Assembly (NCBI RefSeq): GCF_009906955.1
Contig: NZ_CP047656.1
Location: forward strand, 2,627,001 to 2,691,000
From: Paraglaciecola mesophila
GTDB taxonomy: Bacteria; Pseudomonadota; Gammaproteobacteria; Enterobacterales; Alteromonadaceae
Direction of reading: 5' to 3'
Length of the DNA stretch: 64,000 nucleotides
Notes under the pieces: model-generated
Databases searched by the model: none
Told to the model about the DNA's origin: nothing
What the model saw: only the letters and a program-made list of their open reading frames with translations
Shown here: one piece after another, positions 18,753 to 29,245 of the stretch
Position numbering within the stretch: position 1 is the stretch's first letter
Layout of the letters: every line of letters starts with the position of its first letter
Translations under genes and position numbers: made by a program

Positions 18753-19495
18753 AGCGCCAAGGGTTTCAATTTAAGCAGTTCTTCATTGAACATAAAGACT
18801 GCGCCATGAAAGTCGGAACCGACAGTATTATGCTGGGTAGTTGGGTAACGTGCCCGACTTGCAGCATTGAGAATACTCCTCAGCAGTTTTTAGACATAGG
18901 CACTGGCAGCGGCTTGCTAGCCGTAATGCTTGCTCAGAAAAGCACTGAGCACACCTATATTACTGGAATTGACATTGATAGCGACGCTATAGGTCAGGCT
19001 AAGCGGAATATGACCAATAGCCCTTGGTCAGATAAATTAATCGCACAGCAAACAAGCTTACAGGCTTTTCAAATAAGTATGGTCGAGCAGAAATTCACCC
19101 TGATCATCAGTAATCCACCTTATTTCAACAGTCCTTTGAGCACAGATGAACGAGATGCTAAAAAACGAATCCAGGCCAGACAAACCAGCAAGCTAACTCA
19201 CCAAGAATTACTCGAGAATGTAGCGCAACTGTTGGCCGACGATGGAACGTTTTATTGTGTTCTTCCTAGTGATGTTTGTGAGGCATTTATTGGTCACGCT
19301 AACACACTAGGCCTTCACCTAATAAAACAATTAACCGTGTTTTCCAAGCCGAACACGCCTGCCCTACGTGAATTACTGGCCTTTCGCTTTGCGGCCCGTC
19401 CACTGCACACAGAATCATTGACTATTTATACAGAAAATCACTTATATTCAGGCGATTACATGGCGCTCTGTAAAGACTATTACCTTAATTTTTAA
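18749..19495 (+). CDS. trmN: tRNA1(Val) (adenine(37)-N6)-methyltransferase
   Basis: A 248-residue SAM-dependent methyltransferase (YfiC/TrmN6) that makes m6A37 in tRNA-Val. The ATG at 18749 overlaps the previous stop and gives the family N-terminus MKRQGFQFKQFFIEHKDCAM; the frame is open for 20 more codons upstream, but these are not conserved. Motif I is LDIGTGSGLLAVMLAQ near residue 46, and the catalytic NPPY motif is IISNPPYFNSP near 117. It is the second gene of a two-gene unit with the HTATIP2-like gene. Confidence 0.92.
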   Translation: MKRQGFQFKQFFIEHKDCAMKVGTDSIMLGSWVTCPTCSIENTPQQFLDIGTGSGLLAVMLAQKSTEHTYITGIDIDSDAIGQAKRNMTNSPWSDKLIAQQTSLQAFQISMVEQKFTLIISNPPYFNSPLSTDERDAKKRIQARQTSKLTHQELLENVAQLLADDGTFYCVLPSDVCEAFIGHANTLGLHLIKQLTVFSKPNTPALRELLAFRFAARPLHTESLTIYTENHLYSGDYMALCKDYYLNF

Positions 19496-19611
19496 TCACG
19501 TTTAGACTTAATAACCGAGAAAAAAGGCTAGATACTTGTGAGAAAATTGCCTAATGTGAAGACAGAGCAAACGTAAAAACGGTCTTATTTGCTCCACATT
19601 GGGAGGCTCTT

Positions 19612-19989
19612 ATGCACGCTGTTCCGCTACCAAACTCTGTCTCATCCCTGACTGACCGCTTACATGTGTTGGAATTTCACTGGCACGGTGTAGGGCTACA
19701 AATTCCGAAATTTGCTTTATATGCTTGTGTGCCAAACCCCACGTTTACTTGTTTTGTTCAGCGCCATCACAGGCAAATCGCAATCATGGAGTTTGGTCGC
19801 TACACCTTGCCTATTCTCGACCCGCTAGAAGATGATTTAGACGAACAGGCTAATTTTGTCGCTATCGTGAGTGTTGCCAGAGGAAATCGTTTTGGTTTAT
19901 ATGGGTTTCCCGCTGACAATCAGGGGCAGAACTTTACTTTACCTTTGGATCACGAAAGTGTGCCGCGCATCGTTCAGTACTTTATTTAA
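19612..19989 (+). CDS. Hypothetical protein, possible stand-alone CheW-like domain
   Basis: A 125-residue protein with a clear ribosome site (gggagg) before the ATG. It has no signal peptide or membrane helix. The strand pattern and the phrases CFVQRHHRQIAIMEFGRYTL, PILDPLEDD and VSVARGNRFGLYGFPADN resemble a CheW domain (the usual phrases are a no-gap equivalent of INLRG-VVPVIDL and RVGLLVDEV). This is inference from pattern only. If correct it would be an adaptor-type domain outside any chemotaxis cluster. It is convergent with queG and not in an operon. Confidence 0.6.
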   Translation: MHAVPLPNSVSSLTDRLHVLEFHWHGVGLQIPKFALYACVPNPTFTCFVQRHHRQIAIMEFGRYTLPILDPLEDDLDEQANFVAIVSVARGNRFGLYGFPADNQGQNFTLPLDHESVPRIVQYFI

Positions 19990-20037
19990 CGCGCTTTGAT
20001 ATAATGGAAAAAACATATGAATTAACATATATAGCGA

Positions 20038-21231
20038 TTAAGCGTCCCTGATTAAGCCTTTTTCGATGCTTCGAATTAGCCGCTGATTTAAGCGCTGTGC
20101 TTGCTTGGGTAGAAGCGAATCGTCAGTTGCTGTGTCATCGTTAATATTAACCACCTCTAGGCTCAATTGTTTTTTAGCAGCCTGCTCTTTAAGTGCCCAT
20201 GTTGCATGCTCTTTTACTAAATCAGTGCCACTTTGCGCTAGCTCAGTAAGCACCTCAAAAGTCTGCTGCGAATAAGGCGCGTTACCTAAGGCAACGGCAA
20301 TATTACGCTGCCAGCGCTCGTGGCCAATTCGCCGTATGGCAGAGCCTTCGGTATTTTTCAAAAACGTACTTTCATCCCAACTCGCTAACTCTGCTAAGGT
20401 TTTGTCTTGCAACATGTCACGGGGATGAAAGTCACTTTCTTTGGTCAGTTTAGCGTATCGATTCCACGGGCAAATCAGTTGGCAATCATCACAGCCATAA
20501 ATGCGGTTACCTAACGCTCGGCGAAATTCTTCAGGTATAGCGCCTTTTAACTCAATGGTAAGATAAGAGATACAGCGTTTGGCATCCACCACATACGGTG
20601 CCACAATTGCTTGCGTTGGGCAGATGGTAAGACAGGCATTGCAGCTACCACATTGCTCTTCTACTGGCTCATCCTCGGGTAACGGAATATCGATAAACAG
20701 TTCACCCAAGAAAAACCACGACCCCCCTTCTTTATTCAATGTCAGTGAGTGCTTGCCTGTCCAGCCGATACCGGCTTTTTCAGCCAATGCATGCTCAAGT
20801 ACTGGGGCTGAATCTACAAAGGGTCTAAAATTAGCAGTTGTGCACTCGCTACGAATTTTTTCACCCAGTTTCTTAAGGCGATTACGTAAAAGCTTATGAT
20901 AATCACGTCCTAGCGCATAACGGCTAATATACGCCGTATCCTTATTTTTTAGGGTTTGGGCAAATTTAGCATCAGGAGGTAAATAATCCATTCGCACACT
21001 GATAACACGCAGAGTTCCTGGCAATAGTTCTGCCGGTCTGGCGCGTTTCATACCGTGTTCAGCCATAAAATTCATTTGCCCATGGTAGCCCTCGTCCAAC
21101 CAAGCTTGCAGCTTTTGTTCATGACGCGTTAAATCGATATCAGCGATCCCGACCTGTTGAAAGCCTAGCGCTTCGCCCCAAGCCTTGATATTTTGGGCTA
21201 ATTGATGGAGATCATATTGTGCAAAAGACAT
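20038..21231 (-). CDS. queG: Epoxyqueuosine reductase QueG
   Basis: A 397-residue cobalamin and iron-sulfur enzyme catalysing the last step of queuosine synthesis in tRNA. Two ferredoxin-type clusters are visible: CGSCNACLTICPTQAI near residue 190 and CDDCQLICPWNRY near 240. The C-terminal part has HEAT-like repeats (TWALKEQ). The N-terminus contains VGIADIDLTRHEQKLQAWL. The length is typical. It is divergent from nnr, and the two 5' ends overlap by 13 bases, as seen in related genomes. Confidence 0.96.
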   Translation of the reverse strand: MSFAQYDLHQLAQNIKAWGEALGFQQVGIADIDLTRHEQKLQAWLDEGYHGQMNFMAEHGMKRARPAELLPGTLRVISVRMDYLPPDAKFAQTLKNKDTAYISRYALGRDYHKLLRNRLKKLGEKIRSECTTANFRPFVDSAPVLEHALAEKAGIGWTGKHSLTLNKEGGSWFFLGELFIDIPLPEDEPVEEQCGSCNACLTICPTQAIVAPYVVDAKRCISYLTIELKGAIPEEFRRALGNRIYGCDDCQLICPWNRYAKLTKESDFHPRDMLQDKTLAELASWDESTFLKNTEGSAIRRIGHERWQRNIAVALGNAPYSQQTFEVLTELAQSGTDLVKEHATWALKEQAAKKQLSLEVVNINDDTATDDSLLPKQAQRLNQRLIRSIEKGLIRDA

Positions 21232-22754
21232 TCACTACCTTGACGGATAATTGGGCGCCGAGCAGTTTATCACAGAAAGTTTTTCTCGCGCAGCAGGTAC
21301 GCCAGCATGAAGAAGAAGCGGCAGAAACCTGTGGTTACAATATGTACATGCTCATGCAACGAGCAGGTCAAGGCATATTTCGTCACTTAAAAGCTAATTT
21401 CCCCTATGCCCACAATGTATTGGTCATTGTTGGGGCCGGCAATAACGCTGGAGACGGCTATGTCGTCGCCGCCTTGGCCAAGTCTTTTGGTTGGCAAGTA
21501 ACAGTAGCGGCATTGAACCCTAACAAGACACTTAGCGGAGACGCGCATACAGCTCAAGACGCCTGGTTTAAAGAAGGCGGCAGCGTTAAGCACTGGCAAG
21601 AAGTAGAGTTTGCCCCATATGATGTTATCGTTGATGGCATACTTGGCACAGGTTTGACTGGGCAAGTTCGGGATGACGCCGGCGAGCTTATTAATGCCGT
21701 GAATGATTCTGCCCTACCCGTGCTGAGTATCGATGTGCCTTCTGGTCTAAATGCCGACACTGGCGTACCGCTGGGGGTAAGTATAAAAGCCGACTGTACT
21801 GTCACAGTTGTGGCGCAAAAGGCAGGTTTGCTTACAGGTCAAGGTAAATCCTACTGCGGCAAGCTTATTTATGATGATTTAGATATAGCAGATGCATTTA
21901 ATACCATTGCCACGCCTGTAGCGTGCAAAGTGAGCTACGTAGATTTACCTGAGCTTGGCAAGCGAGAGCCTAATGCGCACAAAGGCCATTTTGGTCGTTT
22001 ACTGTCGGTTGGGGCCAATAGCGGTATGCCAGGCTCATTGCGCTTAACCAGCGAAGCGGCTTTGCGTACCGGTGCCGCCTTAGTACGCGCTTATTGCCAT
22101 ACAGATAGTCGTTTGCCTATTTCCATGGGACGCCCTGAATTGATGATTGCCAGTGAGCAACTGGATAAACAGCTTGATTGGTCATCATGTTTGGCAATTG
22201 GCCCAGGATTAGGCACTGACAAATGGGCGACTGATATTTTTAGCCAGTTGATGGCTCATTTAGAATCTCATCAAAAACCCTGTGTCATCGATGCTGACGG
22301 CCTCAACTTATTAGCGGATTCGAGTCGAAGCTCGCACACACTATTATCGACCAAACGTAGCGTTATTACGCCTCACCCTGGAGAAGCAGCAAGACTACTG
22401 CATTGTAGCGTGTCTGAGATAGAAAACGACCGACTGAATGCCGCCCAAACGTTAGCTAAAAAATATAATGCCGTTGCCGTATTAAAAGGCGCTGGTACTA
22501 TTATTAGCGATGGTGAGCAACGCTGGATTTGCGCAGATGGTAACCCAGGTATGGCTACCGCTGGCATGGGAGATACACTAACAGGTATTATTGCCGGTTT
22601 TATTTCCCAAGGCATGAGTGCCACACAAGGGGCTATTTATGGCGTTTGTTTGCACGCTCGCGCCGCGGATAACCTTGCCCAACAATATGGTCAACGTGGT
22701 ATGCTTGCCAGCGATTTATTTGAACCTTTACGAGAATTAGTTAATCCCACATGA
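21219..22754 (+). CDS. nnr: Bifunctional NAD(P)HX epimerase/dehydratase
   Basis: A 511-residue fusion that repairs hydrated NAD(P)H. The N-terminal epimerase domain (about 20-225) shows VIVGAGNNAGDGYVVAALAK and DGILGTGLTG. The C-terminal ADP-dependent dehydratase (about 240-505) shows HKGHFGRLLSVGANSGMPGS, AIGPGLGTD and GNPGMATAGMGDTLTGIIAG. A GTG start is preceded by gatggag at eight bases. It overlaps queG divergently at the 5' end and tsaE by four bases at the 3' end. It is first in the operon running to hflC. Confidence 0.96.
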   Translation: MQKTFTTLTDNWAPSSLSQKVFLAQQVRQHEEEAAETCGYNMYMLMQRAGQGIFRHLKANFPYAHNVLVIVGAGNNAGDGYVVAALAKSFGWQVTVAALNPNKTLSGDAHTAQDAWFKEGGSVKHWQEVEFAPYDVIVDGILGTGLTGQVRDDAGELINAVNDSALPVLSIDVPSGLNADTGVPLGVSIKADCTVTVVAQKAGLLTGQGKSYCGKLIYDDLDIADAFNTIATPVACKVSYVDLPELGKREPNAHKGHFGRLLSVGANSGMPGSLRLTSEAALRTGAALVRAYCHTDSRLPISMGRPELMIASEQLDKQLDWSSCLAIGPGLGTDKWATDIFSQLMAHLESHQKPCVIDADGLNLLADSSRSSHTLLSTKRSVITPHPGEAARLLHCSVSEIENDRLNAAQTLAKKYNAVAVLKGAGTIISDGEQRWICADGNPGMATAGMGDTLTGIIAGFISQGMSATQGAIYGVCLHARAADNLAQQYGQRGMLASDLFEPLRELVNPT

Positions 22755-23209
22755 AGCACTCTTTTTATTTGGCGGATGAACAAGCTACCACTGAATTAGC
22801 AGCACGACTGGCGAATCTGTGTAATCGCGCCACAGTTGTTTACCTTGAGGGCGATTTAGGCGCAGGAAAGACCTCTTTTTGTCGCGGCTTTATTCATGGT
22901 TTAGGTTACAAAGGGCGTGTTAAAAGTCCTACCTATACTCTGGTAGAACCCTACGAAATTGACAGTTGGCGTATATTTCATTTTGATTTGTACCGCTTGT
23001 CTGATCCCGAAGAGTTGGAGTTTATTGGTATTCGAGATTATTTTGACGACGATTGTATTTGCTTAATCGAATGGCCAGATAAGGGGAAAGGCCTCTTGGC
23101 AGGGGCTGATTTACACATTAGTATTGAATTCATTGAAAATAGTCGCTCGTTAACAGTGCAAGCTAATAACGAATATGGACAAACACTATTGAGTAATTTG
23201 ATCTCCTAA
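22751..23209 (+). CDS. tsaE: tRNA threonylcarbamoyladenosine synthesis ATPase TsaE
   Basis: A 152-residue P-loop ATPase that works with TsaB, TsaC and TsaD to make t6A37 in ANN-decoding tRNAs. Walker A is LEGDLGAGKTSFCRGF near residue 34, followed by SPTYTLVEPYE and HFDLYRLSDPEELEFIG, which are TsaE signatures, and a terminal CLIEWPDKG. It overlaps nnr (ATGA) and shares one base with amiB (TAATG), so translation is coupled on both sides. Confidence 0.97.
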   Translation: MKHSFYLADEQATTELAARLANLCNRATVVYLEGDLGAGKTSFCRGFIHGLGYKGRVKSPTYTLVEPYEIDSWRIFHFDLYRLSDPEELEFIGIRDYFDDDCICLIEWPDKGKGLLAGADLHISIEFIENSRSLTVQANNEYGQTLLSNLIS

Positions 23210-24546
23210 TGAAGTATCTGCGGCCAATATCATTATCAGCGCTCCTCAGCATCATGTTGCTGGTGATTGTGCCTGGTAGTTTTGCTAAAAATGCCATAGA
23301 TAGCGTACGCATCTGGCCGTCACCTGGCAGTACGCGAATTGTTTTCGATCTGGAAGATAGTCCAGAATACAGCTACTTCACCCTGGGTAATCCAGATAGG
23401 CTGGTTATCGATTTAGCTGACACCAAAAAGAATTTTGATTTCGCCAAGCTAGCAAACAAAAGTCCCTTAGTTAAAAAACTTCGTTATAGCTCAGCTAAAG
23501 ATAAAAACAGCATTCGGGTTGTTATCGAACTCAACAAAAAACTCGATAGTAATCTTTTTGCTTTACCTCCTACTGAGCCATATCGGAATCGCTTAGTAAT
23601 AGACCTAGATGACAAAAATGCACCAGCATCGGCTCCCACTGTGGTCAAACATAATAGTGCTCAACAATCCCGCGATATCGTGATTGTGATTGATGCTGGT
23701 CACGGTGGCGAAGATCCAGGCTCGATCGGACGAGGCGGCACATTCGAAAAAAACATTACGTTGAATGTAGCCCAGCGACTGGCCAAACTAATTGATGCTG
23801 AGCCTGGCATGAAAGCAGTCATGACGCGTTCGGGTGATTACTATATTTCACCCAATAAGCGCCCTGATATTGCTCGTAAACATAAAGCCGATTTGCTCAT
23901 TTCTATTCACGCTGACGCGTTTACCACTCCCCAGCCCAGAGGAGCATCGGTTTGGGTATTGTCTATGCGCCGCGCCAACACTGAACTTGGTCGCTGGATG
24001 GAAAAATCTGAGCGTCATTCAGAATTACTCGGAGGTGCAGCAGAAGTTATTCAAGACACTGCAAGTGAGCGCTATTTAACACAAGCCTTGTTAGATATGT
24101 CGATGGATCATTCCTTAACGACCAGTTACGATTTAAGCCGAAAGGTGATCGGTAAATTGCGCGGCATTACCAGAATGCACAAAAAGATTCCTCAAGCAGC
24201 CAGCTTAGCGGTATTAACCTCACCGGACATTCCTTCTATCTTGGTAGAAACGGGGTTTATCTCCAACCCATCTGAGGAAAAAAACCTAAATTGGTCGAAG
24301 TTTCGCCAGCAACTAGCGACGTCTATTTTCAGCGCTGTTAAAGCCCACTTTTCTGAGTCTCCCCCAGATGATTCTTTATGGGCCAAACAAAAACGCGATA
24401 CTCGCACCCACAAAGTACGCAGTGGTGAAAGCCTTTCGTTGCTTGCCCAGCGTTACAATGTCAATGTTGGAGCAATTAAAGCCGCCAACAATTTACGCTC
24501 AGACGTTGTGCGTATTGGGCAAATCCTGACTATTCCTCGCACCTAG
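23209..24546 (+). CDS. amiB: N-acetylmuramoyl-L-alanine amidase, AmiB type with AMIN and LysM
   Basis: A 445-residue periplasmic cell-separation amidase. It has a signal peptide (1-26), an AMIN domain (about 30-130; VRIWPSPGSTRIVFDLEDSP), a zinc amidase_3 domain (about 160-390) with IDAGHGGEDPGSIGRGG, SIHADAFT and VETGFISNPSEE (zinc ligands His, Glu, His and the catalytic Glu), and one C-terminal LysM domain (about 400-444; HKVRSGESLSLLAQRYNV). The AMIN domain targets it to the septum and EnvC-type activators usually switch it on. Its place before mutL matches amiB of E. coli. Confidence 0.96.
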   Translation: MKYLRPISLSALLSIMLLVIVPGSFAKNAIDSVRIWPSPGSTRIVFDLEDSPEYSYFTLGNPDRLVIDLADTKKNFDFAKLANKSPLVKKLRYSSAKDKNSIRVVIELNKKLDSNLFALPPTEPYRNRLVIDLDDKNAPASAPTVVKHNSAQQSRDIVIVIDAGHGGEDPGSIGRGGTFEKNITLNVAQRLAKLIDAEPGMKAVMTRSGDYYISPNKRPDIARKHKADLLISIHADAFTTPQPRGASVWVLSMRRANTELGRWMEKSERHSELLGGAAEVIQDTASERYLTQALLDMSMDHSLTTSYDLSRKVIGKLRGITRMHKKIPQAASLAVLTSPDIPSILVETGFISNPSEEKNLNWSKFRQQLATSIFSAVKAHFSESPPDDSLWAKQKRDTRTHKVRSGESLSLLAQRYNVNVGAIKAANNLRSDVVRIGQILTIPRT

Positions 24547-24593
24547 TCCGTTATACAATTACCACAGTTTCACGATTTTATTGAGGTCACTTT

Positions 24594-26597
24594 TTGTCTG
24601 CCACCCGTGCAATGATACGTATCTTACCTGCTCAACTTGCTAACCAAATCGCCGCAGGTGAAGTGGTAGAACGCCCAGCATCCGTTGTCAAAGAATTGGT
24701 TGAAAACAGCCTTGATTCTGGGGCGAGCCAAATCGACATTGAAATCGACAAAGGTGGGCACAAGCGTATTTGCATTCGCGATAATGGCGGCGGTATCGAG
24801 AAAGACCAATTAGCACTGGCCTTAAGTCGCCATGCCACCAGTAAAATCAGTTCACTAGATGATTTAGAGCATATTCATAGTTTGGGCTTTCGCGGTGAAG
24901 CGCTGGCCAGTATTAGTTCAGTGGCCCGCTTAACCCTCACCTCGAAACCCAAAAGCCAGCAGCAAGCATGGCAGGCACATGCTCAAGGCCGAGATATGCA
25001 GGTGCAATTGAACCCAGTTGCCCACCCTGATGGAACTTGCGTCGAAGTAATCGATTTATTCTTTAACACCCCAGCTCGGCGAAAATTTTTACGTGCGGAA
25101 AAAACCGAGTTCAATCATATCGACGAAATCATCCGGCGGATCTCTCTTAGCCGTTTTGATGTCAGCTTTAGCTTGAAACATAATGGTAAGCTGTTACGCA
25201 AGTACCCTGCTCTAACCCAGCAAACGGACCATCTAAAACGCCTAGGCGCTATTTGCAATAAAGACTTCGCAAACACAGCCATTGCTTTAGACAGTCATTA
25301 TCAAGACATGACGTTATCTGGCTGGATAGCCCCACCAGATATAGCGCATCAGCAATCTGACGTGCAGTATTTTTATGTTAATGGCCGCATGATGCGCGAC
25401 AAGTTAATCAATCATGCCATTCGCCAAGCATTTGAAGGGGTTATTCACCCTGATTCCTCACCCAACTATGTACTGTATTTAAACATTACTCATAACGAAG
25501 TAGACGTTAACGTGCACCCAGCAAAGCACGAAGTACGTTTTCATCAAGCCCGCTTAGTACATGATTTTATTTTCCGCGCTATTGCTGACGCCATTCACCA
25601 ATACTTTAGTGATGCGCCAAGCCAACCTGGTCCAAGCGAATTAGCTGAGGTGGCACCCCAACACGATTATATTGCTCCCCTTCAATCGGCGCAGCACAAC
25701 AATGAAAACACACAAGATCGAATTGCTCAGCGAGCAAATAACCAGTTTGTACGAGCGCCTTACACTGATAATGAAGCGCCTAAGCTAAGCGTGAATGAAA
25801 ACCAAGCCCTCTCAGGCTATTCAGAAGATACAAATAGTGATGCCCAGGCGCATCAGCAAAGCGGTCAATTACAAAATGTTGCAGTAGATGTCCCTAGACG
25901 TAACATCAAAAGTACGCCTCACAGCACCACATCAAAACCCGGCTCGGGAAATAGCGTGTCAGCGCAAGCGGTCAAAGGTTACCAGCAACTAATGAGCACC
26001 AGTAATGCACTTAGCGCTGATGTTTCCTCCCCTCATGAAAAACACCACCTATGCTTACCCCTAGATGATGAGCGACTACTGGTATTATTTGATGCGCAAC
26101 ATTACATATTGTCAGCCGATGCGCTCGTTGCCGCGCACCTTAGTACCACATTCGACGAACAAAATGTGGTTGCCCAGCCGCTATTGATGCCAGTATCTAT
26201 AACGGCTAACAAAGAAACGCTACACAGTGCCCAAGCTTTATACGATACACTGCTCAACAACCGCGTAGAGATTGGCTGGAGTCAGAAGCGTATCATTTTG
26301 AGGAAAGTCCCCTCTGGGATGCGCCAGTTACCTTGGGCGAATATTTTACCTGAATTACTTGATGCCCAGATGAGCGCTGAAAGCAGCGAGAAGATGCAAT
26401 CTATAGAAGAAAGTGCAGTCAAAACGCATTTATTTGACTGTATTGCATTGCATTCACCAAAACTCACCCCACTTCAAATGCATAAAATGTGGATGACGTT
26501 ACATGAGCACCCACAGACATTTAACACTTTGATGAATAAAGCGGTGCCATTACCGCTAGCACAACTAGTAAGCGCACATATTGAATCAACTCACTGA
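24594..26597 (+). CDS. mutL: DNA mismatch repair protein MutL
   Basis: A 667-residue GHKL ATPase that links MutS to downstream repair. I choose the TTG start at 24594 because a GAGG ribosome site lies eight bases before it, while the ATG at 24612 has none. N-terminal motifs: [47 protein letters not shown] and [11 protein letters not shown]. The linker (about 340-470) is long and Q, N, S-rich. The C-terminal domain lacks the DQHA-type endonuclease motif, as in MutH-using gammaproteobacteria. Its end overlaps miaA by 17 bases. Confidence 0.96.
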   Translation: MSATRAMIRILPAQLANQIAAGEVVERPASVVKELVENSLDSGASQIDIEIDKGGHKRICIRDNGGGIEKDQLALALSRHATSKISSLDDLEHIHSLGFRGEALASISSVARLTLTSKPKSQQQAWQAHAQGRDMQVQLNPVAHPDGTCVEVIDLFFNTPARRKFLRAEKTEFNHIDEIIRRISLSRFDVSFSLKHNGKLLRKYPALTQQTDHLKRLGAICNKDFANTAIALDSHYQDMTLSGWIAPPDIAHQQSDVQYFYVNGRMMRDKLINHAIRQAFEGVIHPDSSPNYVLYLNITHNEVDVNVHPAKHEVRFHQARLVHDFIFRAIADAIHQYFSDAPSQPGPSELAEVAPQHDYIAPLQSAQHNNENTQDRIAQRANNQFVRAPYTDNEAPKLSVNENQALSGYSEDTNSDAQAHQQSGQLQNVAVDVPRRNIKSTPHSTTSKPGSGNSVSAQAVKGYQQLMSTSNALSADVSSPHEKHHLCLPLDDERLLVLFDAQHYILSADALVAAHLSTTFDEQNVVAQPLLMPVSITANKETLHSAQALYDTLLNNRVEIGWSQKRIILRKVPSGMRQLPWANILPELLDAQMSAESSEKMQSIEESAVKTHLFDCIALHSPKLTPLQMHKMWMTLHEHPQTFNTLMNKAVPLPLAQLVSAHIESTH

Positions 26598-27528
26598 CAA
26601 GCAAGATCTCCCGCCAGCCATATTACTTATGGGCCCAACGGCTTCCGGTAAAACGGCACTGGCCATTGAGCTATGCCAAGCACTTCCTTGTGAGATAATC
26701 AGTGTTGATTCAGCGTTAATCTATAAAGGCATGGATATTGGCACAGCCAAACCAACCGCTGACGAACTTGCCCAAGCCCCTCATCGGCTAATCGACATCC
26801 TCGACCCAGTACAAAGTTACTCTGTAGCAGAATTTAGACGTGATGCGCTAGTGGCCATGCAAGACATTACTCAGCGTGGACGTATTCCATTGCTTGTGGG
26901 TGGCACCATGATGTATTACAAAGCATTAACTGAAGGGCTATCCACTTTGCCACAAGCAGATTCACTGGTCAGATCTGAAATTGAAAAACAAGCGCAAGAA
27001 AATGGATGGCAGACGCTACATCAGGAATTACAAGGGATTGACCCAGTTTCTGCGCAGCGAATACATCCCAATGATCCCCAACGTTTAACCCGCGCTTTAG
27101 AGATTTATCGCATTAGCGGTAAATCAATGACCGAATTAAGTTTGAATAAACAACCTTCGGCCCCATATCAGTTTTCACAATTTGCCATCGCTCCTCAAGA
27201 CCGTCATGTTTTGCACGATAGAATAGCTCAACGCTTTGATATTATGCTTAATTCTGGTTTCGAAGACGAAGTGGCCACGTTAAGAAAACGTGAAGATTTA
27301 CACTTAGATTTACCCTCTATGCGCTGCGTTGGATATCGACAAATGTGGCAATATTTAGACGGTAATAATAGTTACCAAGAAATGCGTGAAAAAGGCTTAG
27401 CAGCCACCAGACAACTAGCAAAACGTCAACTAACGTGGTTACGCAGTTGGCAAAACTTACATTGGTTAGATACCTTTTCAAAAGACAATTTGACTAATGT
27501 GATGAAACTCAGCAGAATTCGTACGTGA
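26581..27528 (+). CDS. miaA: tRNA dimethylallyltransferase MiaA
   Basis: A 315-residue enzyme that adds the isopentenyl group to A37 of tRNAs reading UNN codons. The P-loop is [18 protein letters not shown] near residue 16, then [32 protein letters not shown] and [14 protein letters not shown]. It starts with TTG inside the end of mutL, because an internal ATG would cut into the P-loop. It sits in the conserved mutL-miaA-hfq order. Confidence 0.96.
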   Translation: MNQLTDKQDLPPAILLMGPTASGKTALAIELCQALPCEIISVDSALIYKGMDIGTAKPTADELAQAPHRLIDILDPVQSYSVAEFRRDALVAMQDITQRGRIPLLVGGTMMYYKALTEGLSTLPQADSLVRSEIEKQAQENGWQTLHQELQGIDPVSAQRIHPNDPQRLTRALEIYRISGKSMTELSLNKQPSAPYQFSQFAIAPQDRHVLHDRIAQRFDIMLNSGFEDEVATLRKREDLHLDLPSMRCVGYRQMWQYLDGNNSYQEMREKGLAATRQLAKRQLTWLRSWQNLHWLDTFSKDNLTNVMKLSRIRT

Positions 27529-27604
27529 GCCGTGAGCTATACAGCCTTTTTTATTTCTGTATACTGGGCAAAAAGGCGAATTTGATAATAAAAAGAAAGG
27601 ATAG

Positions 27605-27859
<255 letters not shown>

Positions 27860-27884
27860 TTAGTGAAGGTATCAGGAGAACGGC

Positions 27885-29183
27885 TTGTTTGACCGTTATG
27901 AAGCAGGCGAACAGGCTGTACTAGTACATATAGATTTTTCTGATGACAACAGCAAAGAAGATCTACTAGAACTTCAATTGTTGGCCACATCTGCGGGAGT
28001 TAACGCGGTTGATGTCGTAACTGGCAGCCGTAACGCTCCCCATACACGTTATTTCGTCGGTAGTGGCAAAGCCGAAGAAATCGCTAATACAGTAAGAGCG
28101 TCTGAAGCTGATGTGGTTATTTTTAACCACAGCTTATCGCCCTCTCAAGAGCGTAACTTAGAGCAAGTATGTAAGTGTCGTGTGCTTGATCGCACAGGTT
28201 TAATATTAGATATCTTTGCTCAGCGTGCACGTACCCATGAAGGAAAATTACAAGTAGAGCTTGCCCAGCTCAAACATATTTCTACTCGCCTTATTCGCGG
28301 CTGGACCCACCTTGAACGCCAAAAAGGCGGGATAGGCTTACGTGGACCCGGTGAAACTCAGTTAGAAACAGATAGACGTTTACTCCGTGCGCGTATCAAA
28401 AGTATTCAAGCGCGCTTAGGCAAAGTACAAAAGCAGCGTGAGCAAGGCAGACGCGCGCGAGTTCGCGCTGAAATACCAACGCTTGCGCTTGTGGGTTATA
28501 CCAATGCCGGTAAGTCGACTCTGTTTAACACCATTACCCAGTCTGAGGTTTACGCAGCAGATCAGTTGTTCGCCACGCTGGACCCAACGCTCAGGCGTAT
28601 AGAATTACAAGATGTGGGGCCTGCTATTTTAGCGGATACAGTTGGCTTTATTCGCCATCTTCCTCATGATTTAGTGGCTGCATTTAAGGCTACACTTCAA
28701 GAAACCCAGCAGGCAGATTTACTGCTACACGTGGTCGACTATTCCGATGATCAATTTCGTGAGAATATCGATCAGGTGAATGAGGTATTAGACGAGATAG
28801 ACTCCGACGAGATACCTCAATTAATGATTTGTAACAAGATTGATCGTATGGATGGCGTAGAGCCTCGGATCGATCGAGATGAAAATGGTATACCTACTCG
28901 AGTCTGGATGTCGGCTCAGCAAGGCTTAGGCACAGAGTTACTGTTTGAAGCACTGAGCGACTGTCTCGCCCAGAATATGGTGCGCTATCAGTTACGCATT
29001 CCGCCGCAAGAGGGTAAACTACGAGGAAATTTGTTTAACCTTAACTGCATTTCTGAAGAATCTTATGCCGAAAATGGTGACTGGTTAGTAGAGATTCATA
29101 TGCCTCTTGCAGATTGGCAACGTTTAGCTAAGCGCTCAGATGCTGATTTATCATCTTTTATTGTACAGAGCTTAGATGCGTAA
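27885..29183 (+). CDS. hflX: Ribosome-splitting GTPase HflX
   Basis: A 432-residue GTPase that rescues stalled or heat-damaged ribosomes. It starts with TTG at 27885, with a strong AGGAG six bases upstream. The N-terminal HflX domain has GSRNAPHTRYFVGSGKAEEI, the linker helix has GPGETQLETDRR, and the G domain (about 200-360) has G1 LVGYTNAGKSTLFN, G2 FATLDPT, G3 DTVGFIRHLPHDLVAAFKAT and G4 NKID. It lies between hfq and hflK as in E. coli. Confidence 0.96.
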   Translation: MFDRYEAGEQAVLVHIDFSDDNSKEDLLELQLLATSAGVNAVDVVTGSRNAPHTRYFVGSGKAEEIANTVRASEADVVIFNHSLSPSQERNLEQVCKCRVLDRTGLILDIFAQRARTHEGKLQVELAQLKHISTRLIRGWTHLERQKGGIGLRGPGETQLETDRRLLRARIKSIQARLGKVQKQREQGRRARVRAEIPTLALVGYTNAGKSTLFNTITQSEVYAADQLFATLDPTLRRIELQDVGPAILADTVGFIRHLPHDLVAAFKATLQETQQADLLLHVVDYSDDQFRENIDQVNEVLDEIDSDEIPQLMICNKIDRMDGVEPRIDRDENGIPTRVWMSAQQGLGTELLFEALSDCLAQNMVRYQLRIPPQEGKLRGNLFNLNCISEESYAENGDWLVEIHMPLADWQRLAKRSDADLSSFIVQSLDA

Positions 29184-29245
29184 CATTATCCAGTTATGCG
29201 ACATAAATTACAGAATAAATATGATTAACTATTTGGAGAGTAAAG

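Noticed and set aside
24594..26597. MutL endonuclease activity
   Set aside because: The C-terminal domain lacks the DQHA-type metal-binding motif, consistent with methyl-directed MutH-type repair.
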